Positions 10,566 to 21,640 of a stretch of 64,000 bases of DNA are shown in pieces (position 1 is the first letter of the stretch; each line of letters opens with the position of its first letter). The stretch covers positions 140,541 to 204,540 of the forward strand of contig QNGE01000969.1 of NCBI GenBank assembly GCA_008508345.1, given 5' to 3'. Both the position numbers and the translations under genes were made by a program. Below the pieces are notes generated by a model, which ran no database searches, was not told the DNA's origin, and worked only from the letters and a program-made list of their open reading frames with translations. The stretch is from Paragonimus westermani (Eukaryota > Platyhelminthes > Trematoda > Plagiorchiida > Troglotrematidae).

Positions 10566-11269
10566 TCCTTGCAATTTAACTGACAATGTGATCTGTCATG
10601 TTCATCACTTACTGGTTACCACAAGCGTTCAAAGGGATTGGGATCATAGTAACCACTGACTAGTTTTCCGACTTCGGAGATAAGCGTTAGCTGTAGGGGC
10701 TGTTCGGCCCTTTAAGTGTTACTTTTCATTAGCCGACAGTGTTGCAGATAATTACGTAAGCTGTCACATCTTTCATCTTAGACCAATATACCCTTTTTTG
10801 CATTAGATCGTACGTTCTGGTAAACCCGGTGTGTCCTTTCATGGCAATTTGCTACCATTTCCCTCTTTACTCGTTTTGGAAGACTACTATGTCACTACTA
10901 CGTCACGGTGCTAATTTAATGTCCCCACATTGTTGAGACCAAATCTTCTTTATACAGAAGCGATTATTTTCAGTTCATCCTCGTTAGTATTCGCGGAAAG
11001 TCTTACGCCTTTTGTCAGAGCGTCAATCACCTACTACAAGACCTTGTCTGTTCATCCTGAAAGCACTAGTTTTAGCCAGATCAGCTACATTACTTTGCCG
11101 TTAACTCCAAAAGTCACATTGGGTAATACTTCGTCTACCGGAGGTCGAGAAAGATAGCCGGCGAAGTAACCGCTTGATCCCAACACGTTGATTAATAGTA
11201 AAATAATAATCCTGTAGACGGCAGTGTTCATGGAGCTAATTTGTCTCTCGTGCCTTTCACAGTCCCGAT

Positions 11270-11510
11270 CCGCTAACAAGATTTATGATCCGTCTCTAAG
11301 TGAAATTTTTGACCTGATGGATGGTACCATCACTTTTTCGGTGTTCAAACGACTGCCAAACATCCTTTCTAAGCTGTGGAATACCTCCATCCTGCTAATG
11401 CCCTGACTTTGTTGGCATAATCGATTGCTTCTTCATTCTGCTCGAGTACTGTCCCAATGCCAAGGTCACTGGCATCCGCCGTTACGATTAACGTTCATGT
11501 CATGTCGCTC
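11270..11510 (-). pseudogene. Gypsy RNase H domain (several stops)
   Basis: The minus strand reads VTADASDLGIGTVLEQNEE, the first catalytic-Asp strand of Ty3/Gypsy RNase H (usually TDASD.GIGAVL.Q). It continues with IDYANKV, then WRYSTA followed by a stop, GCLAVV, and finally FHLETDHKS, which matches the family's F.L.TDHK.L strand with its catalytic Asp. Three stops interrupt it (after STA, after AVV and after PKK). In a living element RNase H degrades the RNA of the RNA-DNA hybrid during reverse transcription. The identification rests on motif order and is strong. Confidence 0.85.
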
Positions 11511-11559
11511 AAGGCTCTTTCATTTTGTTTTACTCGCGCAAACTCTCTTTGAGTGCCGG

Positions 11560-12600
11560 GTTTTCACTGCACCTCACTAATATCCGTGAAGCGGTTATCT
11601 TCCCAAGATCGGCTTTGACTCGACCACCTGGGTCAAGTCCTTGGATTTCACAGGGAGTGTCTGAATCTCCCCATCCTTAAAAGGTTGCGCCCAATAGGTC
11701 TTCGTCCTCAGTTCGTCAATACGTCAACTGTTGTAATGGAAAAATACGTTTGACCTGATAAATTGCTTGTTGCCACGCTCCTACCACCCGTCGCTTAAAA
11801 ACACGATTGGCTGCATGCAGTTCGGACCAGCCTGTCACAGTGACCAAAGCTGACGGACACATGCGTTAACCATCTTCACAAGTGGCTTGCGCTGCACTAC
11901 TTGTTGTTCCACTCAAATACCACGTGTCCAGTGTAAACCCAAAGGAATAAGGCCAAGAGGTATGTGAGGGAAGCCTTTGCGTCCATCCGGTCAATTGTGG
12001 TTAGCCGAATCGTAGGCTAGCTCGAAAGTGAAATCCCCATCTCTCGGGAACTAAACAGAGGATGACTTCAATGATAAGACTTAAGGTGGGAAGAAAAGTT
12101 GAAAAGATAATGCAAGTGGAATTCCATTACATGTTAGCGCACTCCAGACAGAATATGGAGGGAAACACAATTGAAGATTGGACAGGAAGAAAACAAACGA
12201 AACATTTATTATACAGGACATCAACAGAGCTGGAGAGAAAGAATGGTAGAAGGCCAAAGACACCCAGTTTTTTGAAAAGGGGAGCGGATTAGTTCCAAAC
12301 GAAGGCAGTCGTTGGTTGATATGAACTATAAAAAGTGGATATAATCGATATAACCTACTTGGGCCTAAGGTACTGGTTGTCTTTTGATCGACGGTCTACT
12401 GTGAGTACGTTGATGACTCACTAATCTGAGTCAGCTGGCGCATTGGCGGTCGCACACATCTCAGCGCCACATAGTCATGTCACCCGGACCTATGACATTA
12501 ATGATTCTCTTGTGTACCGTTTGCTTTCGGCCGTACAACTGTTGCGCACTGAACTTGCAGAAGCTTGTCCGGCTCCAATTTTTCCAGACCGTCTGGTTCA
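11560..12600. other. Unrecognised, possibly more Gypsy sequence
   Basis: The minus strand keeps short open stretches upstream of the RNase H, but I could not place RT motifs in them. A plus-strand frame at 12062-12292 (76 codons, Lys/Arg/Glu-rich) has no recognisable family. Confidence 0.35.
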
Positions 12601-12664
12601 ACGCCAACCGTTCTCAAAATCTAAATTCAACGTTACAGCGCGAAGACACATCTGAATAACGTCT

Positions 12665-12924
12665 TAGAATAGTTTGGAATAAGGTCGTCGTTTGTCCGAC
12701 GGACGTGACCTAACCAACGAAGCTGAATCAGCATCAGCGTGGCTTCCATTCCGTCCGTGTTCGCTCGCCGCAGTACCTAGGTGTTCGGAAACATGTCCGA
12801 CTACCGAATACCCAAGATACGTTCTAGACACTACACACTCCGTTGATACACACTCCAAGTTTCATTGTCGTACAGCAATATAGCTGGCACCATTGAACGG
12901 TAGACACAGAGATAATGGCACTCT
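12665..12924 (-). pseudogene. LINE 2 C-terminal region
   Basis: In one minus-strand frame with two stops, this reads VPAILLYDNETWSVYQR, then ERILGIR, VLRRANTDGMEATLMLIQLR and WLGHVRRTNDD. These are the standard C-terminal landmarks of the family (LLYG.ETW.VY.R, LR.ILGI.W.D..P...VL..., LRWLGHV.RM.D). They fix the 3' side of the element near 12.66 kb. The next 200 bases show no clear family match and may be 3' untranslated sequence. Confidence 0.85.
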
Positions 12925-14100
12925 TCAGGTTGTAGTTCTTCCAGACACGTCAGTTAAAACGTCCAAAAGCAGCACCAGCCTTGCCACATGAGCTGGTAAC
13001 TCGCGGCCCACTGACAGATCTGTCGGCAGATTGCTGCCTATGTGACAGAAGTCTGTGCAGCTGTCAAAAACGTTTCCAGTGATAAGAGTTTTAGGAGCAG
13101 CTGCACGAACAACCCCTCTAACCGGAGAAGTGTGAAGGAAAGAAAATGTCTTAGCTGTCTTGATGTCTAGTCCAAACTGGGATGCCGCATTCATGAAAGG
13201 CGTGGCCAGTGGCTGTAGTTTGTCCTCACTGTATGGGAAAAATGCGCTATCATCTGCAAACAGAAGTATGCGCATCGTTGCAGTATGTAACCGGGTTGAG
13301 GAGCCAAAATGTCGATTATTCAGCAAACGTCCACCCGGGAGGTACTCAATATCAACTCCGTCCTTCCAATAGTTCTGATGAACGACTGTTAGCATGGTAG
13401 TCAAATATAAGCTAATTATGTTGAGGGATACGACACAACCTTGTTTCATGCCAGTGACAGCGTCAACATCACTAGAGGTTGACCACACAATTGTACCTTC
13501 GCCTTTATGTTCACATGCATCATTCGAATCAAACTGAGGAAGTTATCTGGATATCTAAACTTACCAAGTACCGTCCACAACGGTTGGCGGCTCACGGACT
13601 CAAAGACTTTGGTGAAATTCCCACGGAGGGTGTAAGTGGCTGATTTCATTCCTAACATCTCTGCCGAATTTGTTGAGCGAAAAACACCAGGTCGGTTGTA
13701 CTATGACTCGCCCGAAATTCGGGAAGAATTGCCTTCAGAACGTGCGCACTCAGTCGGTTCAGAAAGATTTTTGCAAGCACCTTGCCTACGCAGCTCGGCC
13801 GACTGATATCCCGATAGCTGTCGGGGCAATGCTTGCTACCCTCACTTTTAAACGAAGGTACGATTAGAGCATCCCAGAATTGCTGTGATATTTCTCCTCC
13901 TCCCAGATGGAGTGAACCAGTTGGTGCAAACCACCTTCTAGCCCCCGTCCACCATCCTTCTGTATTTCATCTGGCAATCCATCCTCGTCTGAAGTCTTCC
14001 CATTGCACAGTTGTCTAATCGCTCTCCGCAACCATCGAAAATCCGGGGCGACAACAAGCGGAGATTTGATGGCTGGTTCCTGCAAGCTGTTCACAGTCAC
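12925..14100 (-). pseudogene. LINE 2 reverse transcriptase core
   Basis: The frame 13864-14100 has AIRQLCNGKTSDEDGLPDEI followed by LEGGLHQLVHSIWEEEKYHS, the RT fingers block (usually I..L..GK.PG.DGIP.E.). The frame 13446-13658 has KVFESVSRQPLWTVL, matching the AFD(S/T)V.R..LW palm strand, with the first catalytic Asp replaced by Glu (FES for FDS). The frame 12925-13488 has TGMKQGCV, then ILLFADDSAFFPYSED with the catalytic FADD box, and FGLDIKTAKT. The changed first Asp and the frame breaks would abolish activity. In the living element this is the enzyme that copies RNA at the nicked target. Confidence 0.9.
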
Positions 14101-14828
14101 CCGATGAGTGGTAGCAGGACGGATTAGTAAGCTATCAAACTATTTGACCAAATTTCAGTGATTTCCTCCGGTTAAGTTTACGGAAAGCCAGAATGCACGT
14201 CAATCATTGCTTTAGTAGACTGGACGGACCAACCGAAAATCGCCCTAAACGAATCGTAGAACCGCTTGTGTTATCAGCGATCGGCGTAGCCATGCATCTG
14301 CTCACCTTGCTACCTTCCCCACTCGTGCTTGATTCCGTGAAACCGTTTGGCCAGTTGACAGTGAATATCTCTGAATGTTGTTCTTCTGTCTTCATTGTCT
14401 GGGTTCACTGTGGAGACGCAAAACGCTGCAATCATCACTTGTGCCGAGCTGGAGATGACCGTGCTGTTGTTGCTGTCCTTGGTGCAGCCCGGACGTTTCT
14501 GGCGTTCAACACCAGTCGTCCTGGTGGCTACTGCCCCGATGTGTTCTTTGAGCTGTTGTCACATATCCTCGACGTCCGTGAATACGGCAGTGGTTCTCCG
14601 GTGAGCGTTAACGTCATGTTGATAAACAGCCTTCGTCTCACAGTTCGCCATTCGCCCGACACCCAATTTCTGCCATTGTCCGGGTGATCAGCAATAAACA
14701 GGCTTGAATATGTGGGTAAACAATTTTGTCCCGACCAGTCTATGATCGGTGCTACATTCAGCGCCGCACATCACCCGCGTGATGCGCACCACACGGATGT
14801 CGCGCTGTCGCACAATTACGTAATCGAG

Positions 14829-15767
14829 CTAATGATGCTGACCACTTCGTGAATTAGTCCACGTCGTGATGTCACTCGAACCCAGCTGGGGTCGGGTGTT
14901 TGTGGTGGTCAGCTCGTGAATAGCACGCGGGTGGAGTGGACGATCACCGTACTCGTTGACATAACGAACGCTGTCGGGTCCGGAGACTCCCGGCCAGGCT
15001 GTCAACTGGCGTCCAACTCGAGCGTTCATGTCGCCCAGAACAAACGGTCGGTCACTGACCGGTGCCGGCTGGATTGTGGCGGACAGCTGATCATAGAACT
15101 GGTCCTTTGTATCATCACTGTGGCACATAGTTGGACCATAAACACTAACAAATGTAGCATACTTACCTCGACCGAGTCGCAGGCGCATCGACAACATTCG
15201 AGGGCTGATGCCGTGCGGTTCGCCTATCATCGAAGCATTGATGCGATCAACGACTGCAAAACAGACACCATGCTCCCGAACACTGCCTACCGGGTAACTT
15301 ATTCAGTAGAACGTGTACCCAGCATGTGCTTCCCGCAAGTTACCTTGGTCTGCAAGCTTTGTCTCACTCAAGGCTGCTATATCGATGTCATAACGACCCA
15401 GTTCGATGGCGGTCAGTACCGTGTGGCGTTCCGGCCGTCCTGTGGTATTGCATCGATCCAGCAGTGTGCGCACACTCTGTGCCGCAACGAAGAGCGCCTT
15501 GTGTCCCCGGACGTGTTTCAGGTTGGTCGTCGTATTATTGAGGCTCGAGTGAGCGCAGTTTGTTCTAGAGTTCGTGGTGGCTGGGTTGTTAGAGTGAGGG
15601 AAGAAAGAGCGTTTGGCCGTAGTATGTTTTTGCTTATCCACCCTAACGCGAACAGTAGATATGGCGACCTGGTTTATCCTGTGTGACGGCTGATGCAGTA
15701 TGTTATTTGGTTTGCTTTGTATGCTCATGGTTTGCATGGGTTTAGGACAGGACGCCAGGGTTCCCAA
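14829..15767 (-). pseudogene. LINE 2 endonuclease domain
   Basis: The frame 15303-15767 begins with a basic, unstructured leader of about 90 residues and then reads SVRTLLDRCNTTGRPERHTV and DIDIAALSETKLADQGNL, the first conserved block of AP-type LINE endonucleases, with the catalytic Glu in SET. The frame 14829-15230 continues with MLSMRLRLGRGKYATFVSVY, GPTM and RPFVLGDMNARVG, where GDMNARVG holds the Asp-x-Asn active-site strand. The final histidine block is decayed. A gap of about 70 bases and a frame change separate the halves. The match to the family is obvious by eye. Confidence 0.9.
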
Positions 15768-15949
15768 ACCTAGATAGGAGGGCGGTTAGGGTCCTTAACC
15801 GATGTCTTTGTTTCAAAAGTCTGTAGCTCAAGGTGGCAGGTGACAGATAAATGAACGCACAATCGCCACACTATCGACCACGAGCAACGACGAAATTTTA
15901 TTAGGTACACACAGACTGGACAACTACACATATGTAAAGTCAACACACA

Positions 15950-16440
15950 TTAGACCATTACTACTGCAGAGACAAACAAGTCACAACAACAAAACCAGAC
16001 CAGACCACAAACGAGCCCACCTTCATTTTGTCTGGCTGCTCCCCTTTGGTCACTCTTATAGGGCTGAACCTGTAAGGACCGAAATCCTAGCCAGCATAGC
16101 CTGCCGAATCAAAGCAGCACATAAGCATGACCACCACACCAGGGTAGCAGAAAAGGTCAGGACGTACGAACACACAACCATAACCACATACCAGTTTGCA
16201 CGACTGAGGTGGATCCACGACCTTGTCAAAAAATGGGGCGAAGGTTACTATGGTGTCGCACCCCCACGGTGTATGTGCATGCTTCCAGAAGTCGTTTTTC
16301 GATCCAGGTCCTCTTGGTATTTAAACCTTCACTTCGCACTTTTCACTCGTATTACACTACTAATAAACAAAGCTGCATGTATTGAAAACAGTATGAAATC
16401 GCTATCATTTATGTGCTTAAAACATATGTAAATCTTGCTT
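15950..16440 (+). repeat. Short dispersed repeat, copy 2, in a long open frame without ATG
   Basis: Positions 16078-16154 match 4037-4113. Here the plus frame stays open for about 150 codons, from roughly 15.96 kb to a TAA near 16434. It reads TEILASIACRIKAAHKHDHH, later FARLRWIHDLVKKWGEGYYG. The first in-frame ATG is at about 16279, after the conserved part, so as a gene it would have to be an internal exon or a piece of an element ORF. I do not recognise the protein. The opposite strand is directly upstream of LINE 2, so a LINE 5' untranslated region is the alternative. Confidence 0.5.
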
Positions 16441-18040
16441 TTGTTAATGCTAAGCCTCATGATGAACTTTCGGGTCCTACCGTACTGACGTTTTTGGTTT
16501 GATCTGTCTTTCTGCTAATTGCTCCTTTTCATTTTTGGTTGAAAAACGTAAACTGCTCTGAAACAATGATCACTGGCGCCGCTTGTTCCTTTCTTTGTAA
16601 ACAGCCACGACCATCGAAGTGTGCTTTTCCACACGGACCGTCTAATTTTGGTTCGGGCTTTCCTGAACCTGATCGTGACAATTTGGTCGGGAGTTAAACC
16701 CCAGTTTATCACGTGATGTACATCGGCTGTTGTCTCAAGGTCAGTCGCGACCACAATGGACACATACTGATTGGCCATCTTGGTGTTTAGTTGTTCACGT
16801 CAAACGAAAACGGAAGTTGTGTGCCACTGCCATGTTTCGAACGCCTAAACCAAGGCGCTTGATAATCGAGATACTGATCCACCGACGACCCACAGTAACG
16901 TGATTGATATCACGCAGCATTGATTTATGGAAGTGGTACGTGAACGAAACGCTATGGTCTTCTGACAACCCATCTTAGTGTTGAGTTTGTTGCACTGGTT
17001 CTGTGGCAAGTCCGAATAATCTAAAAAAGGAAACCAGTACCTACTCAGTAACCCACTCGACAAGCAACAAAGTTGCTCACGCTGTAACTTGCTTTAAATA
17101 AAAACCATTCCGACCCCAATGTGTTTTCTTGAGAAGGAAGTTCATGATGTGCAGTGTTTACTGTTCAATTTGTTTCAACTGGTCAACAGAAGTGCCAGCC
17201 ACTTAATTCATAGCTGACTGTTCGGAACGCGCTTCGTTTTTGCATTTGACGTCACTTGTGTAACATGTTGCCTCATCATGGGTCTGGAGAGTTTCATTAC
17301 ATAAACTACTCAATCCTTTCACTCACTTGCTTAGTAGTTGACCAGTTCATTCATTAAGATGACGCAATATAAACCTACTGCTGAACCCGGAAACGATAGC
17401 GCATTCAACTCGTCCCAGCCAGGGCTGCATGTGAATGGCACAAGAGAAACCGCCGTTCTCGAATGGGTGAATGTTCCTCAACGCAAAGGGGAACTTCTTA
17501 ACTAAGAATCACGACTACTTGTTCAGCCAACAGTACAATGATCGTAGGGAAGCACGCAGTTATGGAGAAAGCCTAGAAGAAATGAGGTGGGAGCCTCAGT
17601 AATGCCTCCTTCCCAACAAATGAGACACCTTTTGACTAGTGAGTTTTTAAGTTCCGACAGAGATATGTTTTTTAACGGATTACAGTGAAACATGGTTCCA
17701 GGGTAGCTGCTGTGAAGATGATAAGACACGCTCCAGGTTTTTCTCAGACTACAACCAAGACAAAAGCCACAACACCGACTCGAACGAGTTGGATACACAC
17801 TGGGGTTTTGCACTATTGATATACAACAGCCCGGCAGATAGTTTTTCAAAAATTGGGCATACAATAAACTATGGAAATATCACTATTGTATTTCGAACAC
17901 TATCAGCAAAACAGAAGAAAAAGAAGCGAATTTTCTCACGAGATTGTGGTTCGGCCTGCACTAGGTGGAGGTAAAGTTTAGTAGAAAAAATATTTCAAAA
18001 TTGACGGTTTGAAGGCTGTTTTTTTGTAAAATTACTGAAT
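16441..18040. other. Unrecognised sequence with a faint internal duplication
   Basis: A block ending in an AACTAAACACCAAGATGG-like stretch on the minus strand near 16795-16778 recurs in decayed form near 16992-16975. Minus-strand frames at 16515-16778, 16845-17063 and 17523-17864 show no known domain. Confidence 0.35.
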
Positions 18041-18051
18041 AGCACCCACGA

Positions 18052-18057
18052 TTTATT
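18052..18057 (-). terminator. Polyadenylation signal AATAAA
   Basis: The minus strand reads AATAAA 28 bases after the stop codon of the exon at 18085-18447, the usual place for a cleavage and polyadenylation signal when the 3' untranslated region is short. Confidence 0.65.
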
Positions 18058-18084
18058 AGACAAATATTCCGCCAGGCACTTCTG

Positions 18085-18447
18085 CTACTCGTCTTCACCC
18101 ACATCTGTGCAGGCCGTGCTAATTGAGTCCGTTTCACTTTGCGCACGACTCAGACCAATAGAGCGGATAGTTGGTTCATTGTGTAAATCAATAATCGTTT
18201 CCCAATTCCGTCTTCGTTGCAATCGCTCCATACGGTAAGCTTCCGGATCTAAGCGACACCCGGCCTCTAGTTGACGTAAAAGGTCGTCATTCGCAGTGCT
18301 GTCTACGAGCAAAATAGCTGCAGCCCACGGATCGTCGTTCATGTAGTCGGAGATGCGCAATCCGTGTGGGCAGTGGGTGTATTTGGATGAACTGCGCTGA
18401 ACAGGTCTATCCAATGCGGTAGCGTGTAAATCCTCTGCTGATGTGTT
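18085..18447 (-). CDS. 3'-terminal coding exon of an unrecognised gene
   Basis: This is the best host-gene signal in the window. On the minus strand a textbook splice acceptor (a pyrimidine-rich run, then CTCTAATTTCAG, ending at 18448) opens directly into a 120-codon frame that ends at a TAG at 18085-18087. An AATAAA follows 28 bases later. The peptide begins NTSAEDLHATALDRPVQ, has a hydrophobic-acidic middle (ISDYMNDDPWAAAILLVD) and a basic helix-like stretch (YRMERLQRRRNWETIIDLH), and ends in an acidic Ser/Thr-rich tail (DSISTACTDVGEDE). It has no signal peptide or membrane segment and looks like the intracellular C terminus of a larger protein. I do not recognise the family. Upstream exons should lie at higher coordinates on the minus strand, and I could not identify them. 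Confidence 0.7.
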   Translation of the reverse strand, partial: NTSAEDLHATALDRPVQRSSSKYTHCPHGLRISDYMNDDPWAAAILLVDSTANDDLLRQLEAGCRLDPEAYRMERLQRRRNWETIIDLHNEPTIRSIGLSRAQSETDSISTACTDVGEDE

Positions 18448-18448
18448 C

Positions 18449-21400
18449 TGAAATTAGAGGTGTAAAAAGAAACGATTTGTCTGACTTTATTCTACCAAAC
18501 GAGCTTATGGAGAATAGTTACAATTACAAACTAGGTCGGAACTGGATGGGATTGTTAGGGATCAAGTTAGTTCGTGTGAAGTAGTTACACTGAAACGTAT
18601 CTTATCGGTGACAAGCGTTTAGTTTTATACGTTTGTTTCTGGAACATGACGGACAAATAACCAGCAATTATGGTGAAATCCGTTTGGGCACCCTCTCATG
18701 AATGATGTCAAATTAAGTTTGACGTTGCATACGGTATTGGGAACACTGGCGAAGTCCTGAAAGCTGAGCTCGTGTTTTCTAGAAAGAGGTACTCATCGCG
18801 TTGTACAGCACAATATGAAGAATTGTGCACAGTAGACCACTAAACACAGATATCCAAAATTCAGCTGTCTACAATTCAATTTTGGGAACAGACTGACCCA
18901 TATCGGGTGGAATATCACCGTAAAGGAGTAGCGAAGTAAGGTCTCTGGATAAGAACCCAATAAATCCAAGTTTCATTAATCTTTTCCACGCAGTAAAAGT
19001 TTGGTGACCAAACTGTGAGGAGGTGACCGGTTTAGAACCTTGTGACACATACCAATAAATGTTTGCGTCCACTCATACCAGGCATATGTTGAACTGCATA
19101 TAGTCCACCTGCGCGGTACTTTGACAAACACGCTAGCGGATAGCACAAGATGGAGTAAGATGTCTTGCTAACGCAATAACCCCATGGTTGAGTGAAATGC
19201 GAGAACTCGCGATGATATGTCGAGGTGAGCAACATCAGATGGTTCAAAAATAACTCCCTTGATCGGTGGCCAACTTTGTTGTACTGGGAATGTGGAACTC
19301 AGGTGCAATTAATCAGTAGTACTGCATTGTAACACGGAGGAATAGTGTGCGGTAGAAACGGAGGCAACATCGGGTACGCATGGTCGCACAGTGGAAAGGG
19401 TAGTCGACACAGTGCCGAAACGCAAGCTTGAGAAAACTAATGGTCGATTGCCCAATCAGAAAGAACACGACTCCATCCAAACAGACGCAATCGGTGAATG
19501 ATATTAACTATACTAAGGCAGCGATGAGAGGTACGATTTTGTAGCGTATTCAGCCGAACCTTAGCACTCACGAAGGATAGTTGAACCAATATAAAGTTTT
19601 TCATACATCGATTACCAATAGACTCCAATTGCGAGTTGGGCAAAATTCCTTGAGAGTGACCTATAGGCATTTTTCAACTACTTTGGCACTGCAAAATCAC
19701 GTCCCTAATGTTGCCTACATTTCAGTTGTGCACATTGTTCATAGTGTGATGAGCAATCACAGGCTCTGATGGGATCACAAACCGTACAACTTATTGACAG
19801 GGAATCATCCGCATTCAGCATAGGTCATAGACAACATAGTGGTATCAAAACCGTTAGCTGGTGCACGGGTTCCTAAACAGTATGTGAGAATAACTGTGCT
19901 TATGGATGTCGGCATAATAGTTCTGACTAGGCTGAATTTATCTGTGATGAGTCCCGATATCCTCTGCAATAAACATAGGCCATTATAGCATGACGTAGCA
20001 GTGTATGGATCAATCATCTTATTTCATTACGACCGTATGGAGGACTGGACCACAAGGGATTAAGTTAAAAACATTTCACGAGACTTAGGTGGAAATATGT
20101 GCTTAGTAGAGCCAGGTTGACTAATGAGGTCTGCACAACCAGTTAAATCTCACTGTTCGTGAGAGTGGTATCGTGACTTTATAGAGTAGTGTCATAATTC
20201 GCGTAAGGCGTTTCACAATCCTGCGACTCTTTCACTAAGCCATGTCATTTGATTTCTAGGAGAGCTGTGTGCGATGTGATGTCGGGTTCAGTTCACTTTT
20301 ACAACAGACTTTGGCAACTGGTGTGGTGGATCACAAGGGACCAATGCTTGCTTCTAGTCCCCCCAATATTAGGCGTACTCCATGGATTGCCATGTCCCAC
20401 TGATGTGAGTTTCATTGACTAATCCGCTGACTTGTTCTGTGACCGGCATATGTCTCTCCTAGTGCTGAGTTCATGAAGCTGTTTGAATCCCACACGTAGT
20501 GGGATAAGCACAATCTGACCTCAGAGCTGCAAACCGTTACCATTCAGGTTCACACTCAAGATCAACACTGGATTGGGGAGGTGTGTTAAAATTAAGTCGA
20601 TCGAAAGATTTTTCTCAGCTCATCTCTGTCTGGTTAAATGTTACTGAATGCCCCCTATTAGGAGTCTTACGTAGTCCATCAGTCAGTACGGTTAAACGAG
20701 ACAGTGGGTATCGGATGTTGATGTAAGTGCGCTATTAGAATCGGAACGTCCGAGCAAGCATCGTGGTAATGAAACTGACGGTCAGTAACACTATTCCTAT
20801 TCAAGTCAATGGTACCGGCCTGATCACCGCCATCCTGATGAACACTGTTTGTGTTGGCAGTCACTGTGTGATTAAACTCGATAGAAGCTAGCCAGGATAA
20901 AACATTACAATCACAAAGATGTTGTGTACATGTCACGGCTGTATTCGCGAATGGAGAACAGGTTGAAACTGTGACAACGGGAAATGGCTATGCAGCGTAA
21001 CACATCTTACTTTCATCGATCCAAATGCTGAGATGAACGAGTGAATGAACGGATAGATTTCCACCTTTCTATTTACTTTGTTACTCATAGTCTCAGACAA
21101 TCAAGACAACTGGTTGAAAAAAGTATATCTGAACGGTGACAATTCGCTGTGCTCCTGGCTTTGACCAACACAAGTGTCCCTGTCAAGAATGCATGCATTT
21201 AATCTAGTCCGTTTGAAACAATATGGATTGAACACACCTCACGATCTGTCGCAACTCCGGCAGTCCCATAGACACTTTAACCATTATACTGAGAAAAAAG
21301 TCACCAACGGCTCGTAAAGTTCTCTTCTTTCTGGAAATCACCGTACAGGTTATTCGTATGCTAAGACCCACTGAATTCAGGCCCACCAGTTTGGTCCTAA

Positions 21401-21557
21401 TCATATTTTCCAACTTAATCGTTTAAATTGTTGTGTCCACAAGAGACGCTTGGTCAACGAATTAGTTCACTGCACAAACTTCCGTACGGTCATGTCAAAA
21501 ACTAAACCTCAAACGCGTGCTCTCATTTGCATGACGGACATGCATGCACACACATTG
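18449..21557. other. Probable intron/intergenic sequence
   Basis: If the exon at 18085-18447 is real, this begins inside its upstream intron. Minus-strand frames at 18869-19072, 19032-19247, 19437-19670, 19805-20017 and 20679-20936 have no recognisable domain or convincing splice-site pair. The one at 19437 carries a faint resemblance to a LINE C terminus. Confidence 0.4.
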
Positions 21558-21558
21558 N

Positions 21559-21640
21559 TGGCTTCGTAGCTCAGCTGGTAGAGCGCTTGCCGCGTTGAGG
21601 CATGCTGTGTCTGTGTGGGACTAGTGTTGATTCATCGAAC
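21559..21640 (+). repeat. tRNA-derived SINE or tRNA fossil, copy B (plus strand)
   Basis: GGCTTCGTAGCTCAGCTGG (21560-21578) is an excellent tRNA 5' end with a perfect A box, followed by TAGAGCGCTTGCC. A decayed B box (GTTGATTCATCG, about 21625) lies at tRNA-like spacing. The part GCTTGCCGCGTTGAGGCATG differs at one base from the minus-strand copy at 44755-44845, which shows a dispersed family. The anticodon arm does not fold with a proper loop, so this is not a working tRNA. It begins one base after the single N of the window. Confidence 0.7.

Larger units (their letters stand above)
9300..11560 (-). mobile_element. Ty3/Gypsy-type LTR retrotransposon remnant, minus strand
   Basis: Minus-strand translation gives, in Ty3/Gypsy order, an RNase H segment (11510-11270), a post-RNase H LSRPP stretch (about 11140), an integrase core segment (10560-10404), and a C-terminal integrase tail (9780-9540). 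A separate TIR element of about 350 bp splits the integrase. Many stops (several in the RNase H alone) show that it is long dead. I did not find a convincing protease or RT upstream of 11.56 kb, or any pair of LTRs, so the element is probably truncated or too decayed to follow. 11560-12600 may hold more of it. Confidence 0.8.
12600..15775 (-). mobile_element. LINE 2: non-LTR retrotransposon, minus strand, fairly full-length
   Basis: Reading down the minus strand gives the N-terminal leader and endonuclease (15767-14829), a linker (14690-14400), the RT fingers (14100-13870), the palm (13658-12925) and the C-terminal region (12924-12665). This is nearly the whole single-ORF layout of an endonuclease-bearing LINE of the RTE/CR1-like kind common in flatworms. 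Frameshifts and stops break it into pieces, so it is inactive. Large plus-strand frames over it (14193-14687 and 14916-15686) are antisense shadows. Its endonuclease (SETKLADQGNL) and C terminus (ETWSVYQR) differ from LINE 1, so the two are separate families. Confidence 0.9.

Noticed and set aside
14193..15686. Large plus-strand open frames (164 and 256 codons)
   Set aside because: They are exact antisense of the LINE 2 endonuclease and linker, whose minus-strand motifs are unmistakable; the long frames are shadows of the coding strand.
19437..19670. Minus-strand frame with faint likeness to a LINE C terminus (HRLRLFGWSRVL for LRWLGHVLRM)
   Set aside because: Only one weak motif matches, and the flanks do not continue the LINE pattern.
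20679..20936. 85-codon minus-strand frame with protein-like composition
   Set aside because: A GTAAGA donor lies nearby, but only after an in-frame stop, and the acceptor candidates are poor.
21559..21640. A functional tRNA gene
   Set aside because: The 5' end and A box are excellent, but the anticodon arm does not fold properly, the B box is damaged, and the same block recurs at 44.8 kb as a dispersed repeat.
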